NCBI GenBank assembly: GCA_018806985.1
Contig: JADANN010000156.1
Location: forward strand, 386,949 to 450,948
Reading direction: 5' to 3'
Source of the DNA: Angiostrongylus vasorum
Lineage: Eukaryota > Nematoda > Chromadorea > Rhabditida > Metastrongylidae
DNA length: 64,000 nt
The translations under genes and the position numbers were made by a program. The notes beneath the pieces were generated by a model that ran no database searches, was not told the origin of the DNA, and was given only the letters and a program-made list of their open reading frames with translations. Below, in pieces: positions 10,950 to 21,769 of this stretch (the first letter of the stretch is position 1; each line of letters opens with the position of its first letter).

Positions 10950-12395
10950 GTAATTTTTTTCCGGTCCTCGTCTGCACATTAGAGAACGTTGTCGTATTTC
11001 TATACACTTGTGTTTGTACTTCTACATTCATACGCTTCACATTTATATACATCTTAGTAAACGAAGGAGAAAAAAACCAATTTTTTCATTGATTTACCAA
11101 AGCGATTGTCCTAAAAATGACAGTCGGCTTTTTGAAGAAGACATTAGCGTCGAACTGCCCTCCGGCCAATCCAGCACCATACGCTCGTACGTTGTTCATC
11201 CTTTATTAGAACAATCCTTTCTGGCTCCAGCAAATGAAGCAGAAAAACGATTTTGAAAAACAACGGATGCTTACACAGACAGTAGCTAGGTGAAAGCTGT
11301 TGTTCGACCTTGATAAATGAACACAGCTTATTGGCGACATAAAAACTAATTGGTGATTACTTAATGTAGTCAAACATAACAAGTGGTGAGTGGGATGAAA
11401 ATTAGATGAACAAAACCTCTTCCGTAATGCAGAGTATAAACAAGAGAACATGAACCAATGATGAAAGAGAAACGCGTTAAACACTTATTTGCGGCGAATG
11501 AGAAGTGAATTCATGTCGAGCATACGAAGACTGTTATTTGACAAAGTCTTGAATGAATATAACCAAAAAATAATGCCGTAAACAATAAACAAACGAGCCA
11601 GTATAGTTCCCCCTTCTGAACAGCACTTTGCATTTTCTAAAAATCACTAACAATTTTATAGAATTCTCGGGATGGTTACTGTCTCATTGTGGCCAGAGGG
11701 TGATTCTGCGTGACGTATTTGCTATGTAAAGCGATACAGCGAGCTTCATGCCGTAAGAACATCACCCAACCAAAGAAGGACTTCGATATTCCCATTCGAA
11801 AATCCAGTAAAGAGTAAAAAACCTATTCCACCATCCGATGAGTTGTCGTTGAATATATCGTTACCAAACAGAGCAAGAATAAGCGGGTTCAAACTAGAAA
11901 TTTGAAACTCCTCCTATCTCTAAACTACACCGTCTAAACATCTTCGATGTTCGATATAGACATATAGAACCCTAATTTCGGCTCTGATTGCTTCGTGATT
12001 GACGGAATTGTAGTTGCTACATGTATTTTACTAGTATACCCTCAGAGACTGAACCAAGTATTTGCTAAATTACTAAAACGGTTTGTAAGGCAGAATCTTA
12101 ATAGTTGTAAAAGTTGTGGTATGAAAACGACTTGAGATAAATGATACGTTATAACTAGAATGAGCTCTACTGAATGCCTTGGTATACTCTGCGAGAGAAA
12201 GACGACGACGGCGTTAGCAGTTGAAAGAAGTAGAAAAGTGAGGGAAGGCAGCTTTACTATCGATCTTTCGTTGCTTCCGTCCCTTACTCTCACTCTCTCT
12301 CTATTTCTCCCTCTTCGGCCTGGATTCGCGAAACTGAACCTTTTATGGTGGAGATGATTGAGTCTAGCTTGATGAGCAAGAACGATTGTTGAAAT
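10950..12395. other. no supported gene
   Basis: Mostly AT-rich unique sequence. A purine/pyrimidine-skewed CTCTCACTCTCTCTCT run lies at 12280-12310. ORFs on both strands lack splice support or recognisable peptides. Confidence 0.4.
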
Positions 12396-12399
12396 AATG

Positions 12400-12975
12400 T
12401 CTAACTTTTATTTACTGCCTGTTCTTTTTTCCATGGCGGTGTATAATACGAAATTTGAAAAAAATGTGAAATTTAACCACAAGAATGTTGAGATACGAGT
12501 AAAACTTGAAACCTCAGCTGTACTTCAAAGGCGGGATTATCTTTTCAGAGGATTCAAGTGCTATCCTCCACACCAATTGAGTCCCGTGCTCTACCGTTCT
12601 CACAGCCAATTTTTTTACACTAACGGTACTCTCAGCAATCGCCCGTCAATGCAAATAACCTGAGGAGCTTTCTTTTTAATTTATCATACCCTGCTGTAAT
12701 TAAGTTTATCAAGCTAACATTGTGATTTCGACTAAAGCCTCAGCTTAACTGGATTCAATGCTGTTTTGTGCTGCCTAGATCAATCCCATTGACAGCGGTT
12801 TTGATGGCAGTGTTAGGTAGAAAAGAGACTGAGAGAAAGCCCTATCAAGGAGGGTCTCAGTGGTGCATTGTGTAACATGCTAACATCAGGAAAGGCTTAG
12901 TCGTGGTTCGATCTGGCTTGGGGACCAAGTTTTGCGAATATTTCAGTACCACTGTGATTGTGTTTCATAATTCTG
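12400..12975. mobile_element. SINE family D copies, opposite orientations
   Basis: 12400-12540 is family D on the minus strand (TTATTTACTGCCTGTTC, ACCACAAGAATGTTGAGAT). 12855-12970 is a plus-strand tRNA-like head (box A-like CAGTGGTGCATTGTGTAAC, box B-like GTGGTTCGATCTGG) followed by AATATTTCAGTACCAC. The interval shares GATCAATCCCATTGAC with the 6.6 kb copy. Confidence 0.5.
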
Positions 12976-13446
12976 AAAGCTCAAAAGAACGAAGCGAAAG
13001 TGCATAAGATGACCTTTGCACAGATATAAAGTAGTGCAGCATTTGAATAAAAAGTTCACTAAAATATGGAATGGATTACATAACGAGCAATATCTTTTTG
13101 AATTATCAAGCTAATCCAACAGAAACTTTTCGCTCTCCGTGCAATTAAAACACAAAAAATATTAAAGTGTGCTCACTGGGTTTCTAGGACCGTTATTTAA
13201 ATCGTAGTTCAGCTCTCCTAGCAATGAAATAGAAACCTATACAAGCGACCTCTTCTTCGATAATTCGATGGAGGAGAAACTGGTGCTCGAGCTTAATGTA
13301 GTCAATGGATATGCTTTAGACATTTGAGGATAAATGTGCAAGAGTTGCAACAGTTACAAGAATGAGAATGAGAATTTGTGAAACTCCAGAACGCAGGTGC
13401 ATGCGTAGTAAGAAATAAAAGGCGTGAATAAAAAGTGACAGCACTT

Positions 13447-13622
13447 CGCTGGCATTATTACCGCCTCGGAGCTGGCGAATTACCGCCTCATAATGGCCGG
13501 AAGGTGTTCCTGGGTGTACAGCGCGGAAATTCACCTCCCGGCAGGATGTCCACGAGTCCGACGTTTCCATCAGGAAGCCCACCTAAGAGTAAACTAGTAC
13601 CCGGGATCCACCATAATCGATA
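13447..13622 (-). mobile_element. SINE family B, 5' part
   Basis: Read left to right: CCTCATAATGGCCGGAAGG, TGTTCCTGGGTGTACAGCG, CCGACGTTTCCATCAGGAAG, AAGAGTAAACTAGTACC and GGGATCCACC. This is the 5' half of a repeat found about a dozen times here. The rest is missing. Confidence 0.65.
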
Positions 13623-14114
13623 TTACGATTTATTGATGAGCTTACACGATTTTTGCTTAGGTTTCTGCAATAAATGCACACAAACACTAATTGCTTTAAA
13701 CCATAATCTGACGTCACATAAGGATGGCCTTCTCCAAAAAATGAAAAGGAACCTGTTGCAGACAGCTCGAAACAACGCACGTCGATTTATTTTACTGTTT
13801 CGGCTTTCGATGCCAAAGCTTTTAGCTCGCCGAGCTCTTAATGGAGGGGCTGAATACTCTGACAAGTAGAATGTTAGTTTTTAGAATAGACGTGAAAATA
13901 ATTTTTCTAGAGGCTTGTTCCTAACCGTCCCATGTGCATTTCCGTTTCAATTTACTGCAGGCTTTTCGCGAAAATGACCAGTAAAAATACAGTCTGCATG
14001 AACAACAACACACCCATTCACGCAAGCGTGGACACGTATACGTAAAAGCCGAACGTAATAGCGATTCACGCCTGACTACAATTTTCACGGGTTGTCCATT
14101 TACTTCCGGTTTTA

Positions 14115-15760
14115 AGGAGGGCTTCTCATAGAATTATCATCTCATTGGAATTCTTGGCAGAAGGATTATTCGATTTTACCCAGCTAAAGGAGCATGGATA
14201 TGTTGTACCACCTGTTCTCCCTTCTGAAATCTCACATGCTATTTCGTCAGTGAAAAATCGGACAGCACCAGGTCCGGACAGAATAAGATCTGAACACCTG
14301 AAGAACCTTCCGCCAGTACACGTAAACACACTGGCTCGGATCTTCACACGTTACCTTTCTGAATACAAGGTCTTTACTGAGTAGAAGACCAGCAAGGCAG
14401 TGTTATTGTCCAAGAATGGTGACCTACACGATATCGGCAACTATCGCCTAATCTGCTTGGTGTCTGCCGTCCACATACTTTTCACTCGAGTCATCCTAAA
14501 CAGGATTGACAGAACACTGAACGAAGGACAGCCATGAGAGCAGGCAGGGTTTCGAAAGGGATTTAGTACGATGGACCACATCCACACGGTAACAAGGCCC
14601 ATTGAAGTATCGCGAGAGTACAAAAGACAGCTCTGTCTCATTTTCATCGATTTAACGAAGACTTTTGACTCAACTGAGATTAAAGCAGCCATAGAAGCCC
14701 AGGAGAGTTAGAGAGAGATTTTCGTGAGCTGTATAAAAAACTTCACAAGAAAGGTATCACTATTCTACAACGATGTTAACGTCGACGTGAAAAGAGGGAG
14801 TTAGGCAAGGCGATACCATCTCGCCAAAATTATTTGCTGCCATCCTCGAGAACGTCATGCGAACACTGGAATTGGACAACGTGGTAGTGAAAATTGATGG
14901 TCGGCAACTACGCCATCTTCGCTTTCCTGAGGACATCGTTCTTATAATGCCAAACATATCCAAGCGGTAGGAATGCTTGCCTATTTTGATAGAACCTGTG
15001 CAAAAATTTGTCTTCAACTAAATCTCATAAAACACGATGTTTATGGGAAAACGACTGACTACGTATGCGCCATTCACGCTCAACGGAACGAGTATCTCTC
15101 CGAATGCTTTACTTACGTCTATCCTGGTTAGGAATCAACATTATGAATGACTTAGCTCCAGAGATGAGCAGAGGGAAAGGAGCAGCATGCAAGCTTTCAA
15201 GAGCATCGAGGATTTAGTGAACAGAACAAAGACTACAGACTTCGTGCCTACCTTTTCGACTCAACGGTACTTCCTGCTTTAACATATGCGTCTGAAACTT
15301 GGTCGCTGCGTAAACAAGATGAGAGATCACTCAGCGTTATTGAACCCACATCCAAAAGGACTTGGAATGTCCCATGTCGTAGAAGTAAGAGCAGGAATCT
15401 GAAGCTCCGACCTTGGTCAACAATCAAATATCAAAGATGCCGTTCTGTACGCCAAACTGTCGAGGATAAGATGGGCGGACCGGACACGTAATGCTTATGG
15501 ACAGGATCCGTTAGTGACGTGATTCCTCGGGATCTCAAACGTACTGCAGGAAAACCGCCAACGCGATGGTCAGAATTCTTCACGAAAGCCCTAGAAGAAG
15601 GTATGACGCTCAACGAGTTCCTAAAGCGAGCAGAGCCCACTGGCTAATCTTTCACGCGACAGGGAAAAGCGGAAAATTTACTGGCGTCCGCTCGAGTCAC
15701 TCCACATGTAACGGACCTACAGATGATAGAAGTGATTCGGCCATTGCTTAGAAATGGTTA
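14115..15760 (+). mobile_element. RTE-type LINE fragment (reverse transcriptase region)
   Basis: Decayed RT domain in several frames: ENRTAPGPDRI-like KNRTAPGPDRIRSEHL, then GNYRLICLVSAV, EQAGFRKGFSTMDHIHT, IFIDLTKTFDS, the catalytic region RHLRFPEDIV at about 14917-14940 where the RT box normally reads FADD, NGTSISP, then the C-terminal DKM-like region and 3' end near 15755. Frameshifts and stops make it dead. It is 5'-truncated (endonuclease absent), as is usual for RTE copies. Similar copies occur at 20.3, 26, 29.5, 38.3 and 52.5 kb. Confidence 0.9.
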
Positions 15761-16076
15761 GAGCCCATTGTTATACTTACTAAATAACGTGACAAATAAT
15801 AGTTTTTGCAGCGGATCGGGACATCCTTTCCTGTAATGTTCACTTACAATAGGTGACACCCGGTTACTCTGTTCAGATGTTTTTCTCACTGTCTACTATT
15901 TTTTAATCCATTTGTTTACGATAGGTTCCAAAGGTGCACCCAAAACCAAGTTATTTTCGTGCTAATTTTGCTATCTCGTAATTCTTTGAGTTGGACAAAC
16001 TTCACACTGAGTAATTCTTTATCTTCTTGTTGAGCAAACGGGAGGTGTTATTTTATTCTTTATTCAGGAACATGCT

Positions 16077-16105
16077 GACGTTTCGGCGGATTTCGCCTTC
16101 CTCAG
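16077..16105 (-). ncRNA. hammerhead-ribozyme-like core in PLE terminal repeat
   Basis: On the minus strand: CTGAGGA, a GGCG/CGCC stem with a 5-base loop, GAAAC, then GTC. These are the conserved elements of a hammerhead core, which is known in terminal repeats of Penelope-like elements. Stem III would be minimal, so activity may need dimers (inference). Confidence 0.5.
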
Positions 16106-17753
16106 AGCCTGAAATGGTTAAATTTACAGCAGTCTACCCAGCCAAACACCTCTATAACCAAACAGAGAAAGTGCTGAACCAAAATTTCAATCACACTGAA
16201 CACAGAGCATTTACACACTCACCGCTTTCTGTGGGTCTTCCACTGAGCATGTCGCGTGGAGAGCAACCGCATAGAATCCACATAGAAGCTTAATGTGCCC
16301 ATCCCATCAGAACAACAGGCTTATATACTGCCCAATATCACGCGTGATAATGAGGCATTCTTCCCCTGCGGTTCATTTTCGGATTTCTGGAATTAATCCA
16401 TCACGCCTTGAGCTTTGCGCGCTTGTGTTCTCGATTCCTGTGCGAGGATCGTGACCCGTACTTGAAAGTCCTCCCCGTTATATCTCTGGGTCCTATGCGT
16501 GTCTTGTGGGGTATTTGGTTTTACGTTTGCCGACTAGATGTTCTTTTATGCGGACACGGAGTGGTCTATCCGTTTCGCCAATATGTTCGTCTCCGCACAC
16601 CTTACAGGAGATCAGACCGAACTCATGCAATCACCGTCCATACCACTAGGGCAAATTATGCAATTTTGCGTTGCACACAGACGGTCATTCAGGCGATTAC
16701 GAACTAGCTAGCGTCTTAGATTACTTGGTGGCATTTCAGTTATCGTTACCGAGTTCTCTAGACCGGCCCTTCTTAAACAGCGTTTCATAGCTGCACTTAC
16801 TTCATTGAATGAAATGAAGGGTAGGATAAACGGTACCTTATTGCCGCTAGAGTTATCGTTGGGGGGCCTGTGGTTTCCTCTACACCTATCCCGAGCTACA
16901 GTTTCGTAGACATTAAAAATGGTTGTTTGCCGCGCCAAGTTCCGGAACTCCTCTCTCTGCTCCCTTCCTCTGCACACGCTGGTAGCTGTTCGAAACATGT
17001 TTCTCACAAGCGCCCTTTTCGTGTGAGAGGGGTGAGACGGAGGTAATGAACAAGTATCTTTTTTGCTACTTGCGTTTCGGTGCCATTTCGTAATGTAACC
17101 GCTTTCTGATAGGTTGATTTGCGCGTTAAGCCAGTTTTCCTTCGGTTTCTCTCAGGTGAACTTAATATACTAGTATATCAGTAAGGCATATTAAGTTCAC
17201 CTGGGAGAAACTCGACAGAAAACTGGCTTCCATTTCTGGACGCGCAAATCAATCTATCAGAAAGCCGCTACGTCACGAAATGGTACCGTAAGCCAACCTT
17301 TCACTCTTCACACGCAAAAGGACGCTTGTAAGAAACATCTTTCGAACAGCAACCAACGTGTACACGTGAACAGAACAGGGAGAGGAGTCCCGGAACTTGG
17401 CACGGCAAATAGCCATTTCTTGTGGCTACGAAACTGTAGCTCGGGATAGGTATAGGGAAATCTTACGCCCCCCAAGCGAGAACTCTAGCAATAAAAAATG
17501 TCCCGTTTATCCCACCCTTCATTTCAATGGGCAGTAAATAAGCCTGTTATTCCGGTGGGATGGGGACATTACGCTTCCATGTGAATTCTGTGCGGTTGCT
17601 CTCCACGCGACATACTCAGTGGAAGATTCATAGAAAGCGGTGAGTGTGCAAAGCTGTGTTCAATGTGATTGAAATCTAGGTTTAGCGTTTTCTCTGTTTG
17701 GTTATGGAGGTGTTTGGCCGGGTAGATTGCTGTCAAGTTGAGCCTTCCAGGCT

Positions 17754-17782
17754 CTGAAGAAGGCGAAATCCGCCGAAACGTC
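17754..17782 (+). ncRNA. hammerhead-ribozyme-like core in PLE terminal repeat
   Basis: CTGAAGA (17754-17760), stem II GGCG (17762-17765) with CGCC (17771-17774), GAAAC (17775-17779) and GTC (17780-17782). Inverted mate of the copy at 16.08 kb, with the better match to the CUGANGA...GAAA consensus. Confidence 0.55.
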
Positions 17783-17917
17783 AGCTTGTTCGTTAATAAA
17801 GAAATAAAATAACACCTCGTGTTGCTCAACAAGAATATAAAGACTTAGTTGATCAACGCCGAAGTTAATAGAAAGCCGGTCGTGGAATTCACACTGTGTG
17901 TTTCACTCTTGTTACAG

Positions 17918-18282
17918 GAAGGTACGAAGAAATCTGGAAGCACTATTAGATTTCATCTTGTCGTTCAAACTTCATATAGTTTTGTCATTACGCTATGCTG
18001 TGACATTCAGTCTAGTCAAAAAAAGAAGAGGACGGAAAACTAAGAATGCAAAAAGCTTGCTGAATTTGGAGAACACCTCCACACATTTCGAATGTGCCAT
18101 ATGTTCAAAGCCACTGGCATCCAGCCGTGCTATTCTGCGAATAAACTTGGTGGAAGTTTACGTTTTAGTAAGTACATCATGAAAGTAGCTTTCCTGTAGT
18201 TGCCTGTTTTATTTCGGATTTTCATTAGGAAGTCCGTAATGCAGATGTTGCCAACTTCGACTATTTATGTTCATTTGCATGA
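17918..18282 (+). CDS. 3' exons of an unassigned host gene
   Basis: Exon from 17918 (acceptor TTGTTACAG) or from 18016 (acceptor CAGTCTAG) to 18167, donor TTA|GTAAGT. A 61-base intron follows, then exon 18229-18282 (acceptor TTTTCATTAG) ending with TGA at 18280-18282. The join is in phase 0. The peptide is basic (KKRRGRKTKNAKSLL), then HFECAICSKPLASS, a single CxxC pair as in a partial zinc-binding motif, then EVRNADVANFDYLCSFA at the end. ATTAAA at about 18291 could be the poly(A) signal. I do not recognise the family. The gene converges on the minus-strand gene ending at 18536. Confidence 0.5.
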
Positions 18283-18535
18283 CCTTTATTAAAGTTGCAA
18301 ATATGTCACATACGTACTTTCCTTGCTTTGTTATGTGTTGTCGATTGCTAGACACAGCTTAATTTCTTGGATGCACCGACTTTATGAACCTTGCGTTTCC
18401 AATGCTTCCGTCACCTTGCAATCGTCGTCCATCGTGGTGGGGTGTTTCGTGCATAGTTCGCGTATAAATCTTTGATCAACAAGTGGTTTTCATCTGGGGG
18501 ATATGACGGGTGAAAATGAACTACAAACAAATCCG

Positions 18536-18772
18536 TTACTCTTGCAGGTAGCTGTTATGCTGAATGTCTGCATCCACGTTCATTCTACGTCGTTGTTGTC
18601 TTTGTCCACCTAACGTGAAGTGTTTCAATATACCGACGTATTTTCCGTTCGATGTGTACTTCCTGGATCTCGAAGAATTTTTTTTTATGTCTGAAGCGAG
18701 AGGTTCGGTGTGATATTGCGAGCCTATGATGTTTGCGAGCTCATTATCCCTGTGTGAGTTGCTCCCGAAAAA
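18536..18772 (-). CDS. last exon of an unassigned host gene
   Basis: Minus-strand exon with acceptor CTCTTTGCAG at 18773, phase 0, 78 codons to TAA at 18536-18538. The peptide is polar and basic (GSNSHRDNELANIIGSQ, DIKKNSSRSRKYTSNGK, GGQRQQRRRMNVDADI) and looks disordered. Upstream exons are not resolved; 18800-18930 has open frames such as SMNVFAILREEVTSLM. It converges with the plus-strand gene ending at 18282, a common nematode arrangement. Confidence 0.45.
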   Translation of the reverse strand, partial: FFGSNSHRDNELANIIGSQYHTEPLASDIKKNSSRSRKYTSNGKYVGILKHFTLGGQRQQRRRMNVDADIQHNSYLQE

Positions 18773-19016
18773 CTGCAAAGAGTTCGTTTTAACTATGTCT
18801 CAGATTTATTGTAGAGGGCTGCAGGAATAGTGAATGGAAGGGCTCAGAACGAAGTTTTTGATCCGTCATTAAGCTGGTGACTTCTTCTCTGAGAATCGCG
18901 AACACGTTCATGCTGCTCTCGGTCTTCTGGACAACTGCTCCGTCATGTCATCTTCCATAATATTCAACGCTTCGCGTACACTTAGGATATCTCTCCGTAG
19001 CCAGTGCAGTTAAGAA

Positions 19017-19395
19017 TTTACTCACTTGGTACTTGAACTGCCCGTCCTCACTGGTTGTGCGGGCCCCAGCATAATCACCATTTTTCGGAGATTTGCTGGT
19101 TAAGTCGTGTAGTTCCCTGGAATCTCGAGGTCAGCCTTCTGCCTCAGGGCTTCACCACCATGGGCAGCCGCAGCCCTCGTGGATCAGAGGAAAATTTGCC
19201 ACCATGCGACTTTGATACCAGGGCGGTGGCGGATCCTAGTATTGGTTTACTCTTAGCTGGGCTTTCTGATGGAAACGCCGGACTCCTTCTCAGCTTGAGA
19301 GACCCTGCCGGGGAGACGAACCCTCCGGTTTACATCGCAGTCCAACACCCATGAACACCTCCCAGCCACGATGAGGCGGTAAAGCGTTGGGAGGC
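19017..19395 (+). mobile_element. SINE family B copy
   Basis: Near full-length, 3' tail first: CTCACTTGGTACTTGAACTG, GTGCGGGCCCCAGCATAATC, then GGATCAGAGGAAAATTTG, and at the other end CCCAGCCACGATGAGGC. The long open frame through it is shared by other copies only because the repeat is shared. Confidence 0.8.
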
Positions 19396-19399
19396 AGTT

Positions 19400-19890
19400 A
19401 AAAACTAGTCAACGCAACTTGTTTCCTTTCTCATCGTTGAAATTTCGTTACGAGACTAACTTTATAGGAGTAACATGGTTACTGTTGTTCAATTAGCGCG
19501 TAGTTTCAGAAGAGCGACTTGTTGTTTCGTTCGTGAAAACACAGTTGCATTCAGACATGCCTTCCTATTGGCACTAGCGTGTATACGAACTGTAACTTGC
19601 ATAATGAATCGGCTTAAGCTTTTCGCATTACCATGGCGACGTTCTACTTATAGAACTACGATTAGAGGAGAATGTTCATTACGAACACGACTTTTCCGCG
19701 TTCTTAAGTGCTTGACGTCCCAATCCAAAGCTGGCTCGACCAGAAAATTATAGATCAGTCAGAATTGTTGGTATATCCCTCCTTCTAACTTGTCAAGATA
19801 GGTCGTTAAAATGTGTATGAGGTTAAATGTTGTTGTTATATGTATGAGTACAAGGTTACTGTTGGGCTTATCAAATGTTGTCGTTGTTGT
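19400..19890. other. unassigned segment between two facing SINE B copies
   Basis: An open plus-strand frame of about 92 codons (19475-19753) encodes a basic, Cys-rich peptide with no recognisable family and no splice support. Confidence 0.3.
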
Positions 19891-19895
19891 TGTCC

Positions 19896-20250
19896 TCCCA
19901 ACGGTTTACCTCCCTAACCGTGGTTGGGAGGTGTTCATGCGTGTCGGCTTGCAATGTACAGCGAGGGAATCAACCCCTGGTATGGTCCCCCAAGCTTAGA
20001 AGGAGCCCGGCGTTTCCATCAAGATCCCTAGCTAAGAGCAAACTAGTACCGGGATCCCCCACCGCCCTGGTATCGAAGTCGCATGGTTGGCAGATCTTCC
20101 TCTGATCCGCAAGGGCGGCAACTGCAACTGGTGGTGACGACCTAGGACAGACTTTGGCATGGCTGACCTCGGAACTCCAGGAAACCACAATGGATTAACA
20201 AGCAGATCTTCGAAAAAAATGGAGACTGTGCTGGGGCTCGTACAACTAAT
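19896..20250 (-). mobile_element. SINE family B copy
   Basis: Reads CCTCCCAACGGTTTACC, TTGGGAGGTGTTCATG, GGCGTTTCCATCAAG, GGATCCCCCACCGCCCTGG, and ends GGGGCTCGTACAACTAAT. Opposite in orientation to the copy at 19.0 kb. Confidence 0.8.
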
Positions 20251-20254
20251 AAAG

Positions 20255-21288
20255 TGGAACTAGGGACTCTTTGAGCACCATACCTTTCTTCTGGAGTCTT
20301 CGCTACAAACTCTGACCACAGCCATAGCGCTTTTGCTGCGGTTCGTTTGACATCCCGAGTAGACCAGTCACTAACGGCTCTTGTCCATCCGTTGTCATTT
20401 GTACGCTCTATGTGTCCCGCCGTTTTAGATCGTTGACGTAGACAGGGGATTCGGACCCTTTCCTTTGCCTTCGGGATAAGGGATAATCCGAGTATCGGCC
20501 TTCGACTGCGCGTTGATCTTTTATCATAGTTCAGGGCAGGAAGAATCGTGAAGTTGAAAATGTGGGCACGGAGTCACTCGTCTTTATTCTACTCAGTACA
20601 TTCCTGACGCCTCAACTCTGAAGCTAGGTAGTTCATTATTTTGATTCCCAATCAGGATAGACGTAAGTTGAGTATTCTGCGATATTCTTTTTCTTGAGTG
20701 TGAATTGCCCATTGGAAACAAATCCCTTTCTTATGAACAATGTTCTTTCCGAGATTCAGTCGGACACTAATCTTTCCATAGGTTTCTTCAAATTCGGCAA
20801 GCATTCGGTCCGCTTGGCTAATGCTTGGTGTTGAAAAAACGATGTCATCAGCAAAGTGAAGAAGCTTCAATTGCCAATAATCGGTTTTCATCCCCATGTT
20901 TCCCCCGCTCCAGTGTTTGCATGACGTTCTCGAGGGGCGACAGTAAATAATTTTGGCGAGATGGTATCGCTTTGACTAATCCCTTTTTTGATGAGAATGT
21001 TGGTATCGTCATAGAATGGTGACAGTGGGTTGCGAAATTTTACACATTTCACGAAGAATCATTGTATACTGAGTAGGAAGCCCTGGCGCTCAGGGTTTCT
21101 ATGATTACTTTCATCTAAACTGAGCCAAAAAGCTTCGTTCAAATCAATAAAAGTGAGACAGAGCGTCGTTTGCACTCTCGCTATACTTGAAGGGGGTCTT
21201 GGCTATAGTTCGATGGTGTGGATTTTGTCCATAGCACTGAATCCTTCCTTCAACCGTGCTTGCTCACATTGATGTGCTTCGTCCAGTG
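20255..21288 (-). mobile_element. RTE-type LINE fragment
   Basis: Minus-strand RT remnants. The catalytic box is intact in LLHFADDIVFSTPSIS, followed by QADRMLAEFEETYGK and RLNLGKN; the fragment also carries TFIDLNEA-like and ARLKEGFSAMDKIHT regions. Numerous frameshifts. Its 5' side is cut by a SINE A2 insertion near 21290, and its 3' side stops where the SINE B copy begins. Confidence 0.88.
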
Positions 21289-21289
21289 T

Positions 21290-21765
21290 GTCATTATTGA
21301 GGAGGCGGGTGGCAAAAGGGTAGTGATAACGTTTATTAGAAACTTGGGGCTGCTTCGAATCCATCTCGAGACCCATCATCTCTCTCAAACCTCTAGGGTT
21401 GGGAAGAAGGTGCCACATCTGAAAGCAAAACTGTCCATTCATTCAATCCAGTCCATCAAATGGGGATTAGGAAGACCGTGCCAGATTTGTCTGGGTACAA
21501 AACTGTCTATCCATTCTGTGTGGTTTCTCCCAATTTGATTTGGGACGCCCTAGAACAGTTATGATTGCAAGCCGAATGGCCTTGGACACTATCTGACAAC
21601 ATTCATAAGGAGGAGTGTGCTCAACCAGTGGAGAAACCTGTGTGCGTATAGCTCGCACAATTTAATGGACTATGGGTGCGAGGAAGCGAGTCACCTGATA
21701 GAACTTCTCGAACCCGCGCAGCAGCTATGGAGACATGCATGTCACAGGCATGGGGTCTTTAAGTT
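21290..21765 (+). mobile_element. SINE family A2 copy inserted in an RTE
   Basis: tRNA-like head with GGGTGGCAAAAGGGTAGTG and box B-like TGCTTCGAATCC, then CATCATCTCTCTCAAACC, TAGGGTTGGGAAGAAGG and, after a partial internal repeat, AGATTTGTCTGGGTAC. It lies directly against the truncated 5' side of the RTE copy. Confidence 0.6.
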
Positions 21766-21769
21766 CTTC

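Larger units (their letters stand above)
16020..17840. mobile_element. Penelope-like element, two partial copies head to head
   Basis: Left half (minus strand) carries the C-terminal part of a PLE protein: WHRNASSKK, NMFRTATSVC, EVSAAMKRCLRRAG, NCIICPSG, then a GIY-YIG endonuclease core VCGDEHIGETDRPLRVRIKEH, up to about 16390. Right half (plus strand, 17187-17525) has the same pre-endonuclease region but lacks the GIY-YIG domain. Both ends carry matching terminal repeats (16020-16350 and 17540-17840) in inverted orientation. The symmetry centre is at 17163-17187 (GTTCACCTG inverted). PLEs often occur in such partial inverted arrangements. Both halves are broken by stops. Confidence 0.85.

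Noticed and set aside
13435..13869. 144-codon plus-strand ORF
   Set aside because: First third is inverted SINE B; the rest has no splice sites or recognisable peptide.
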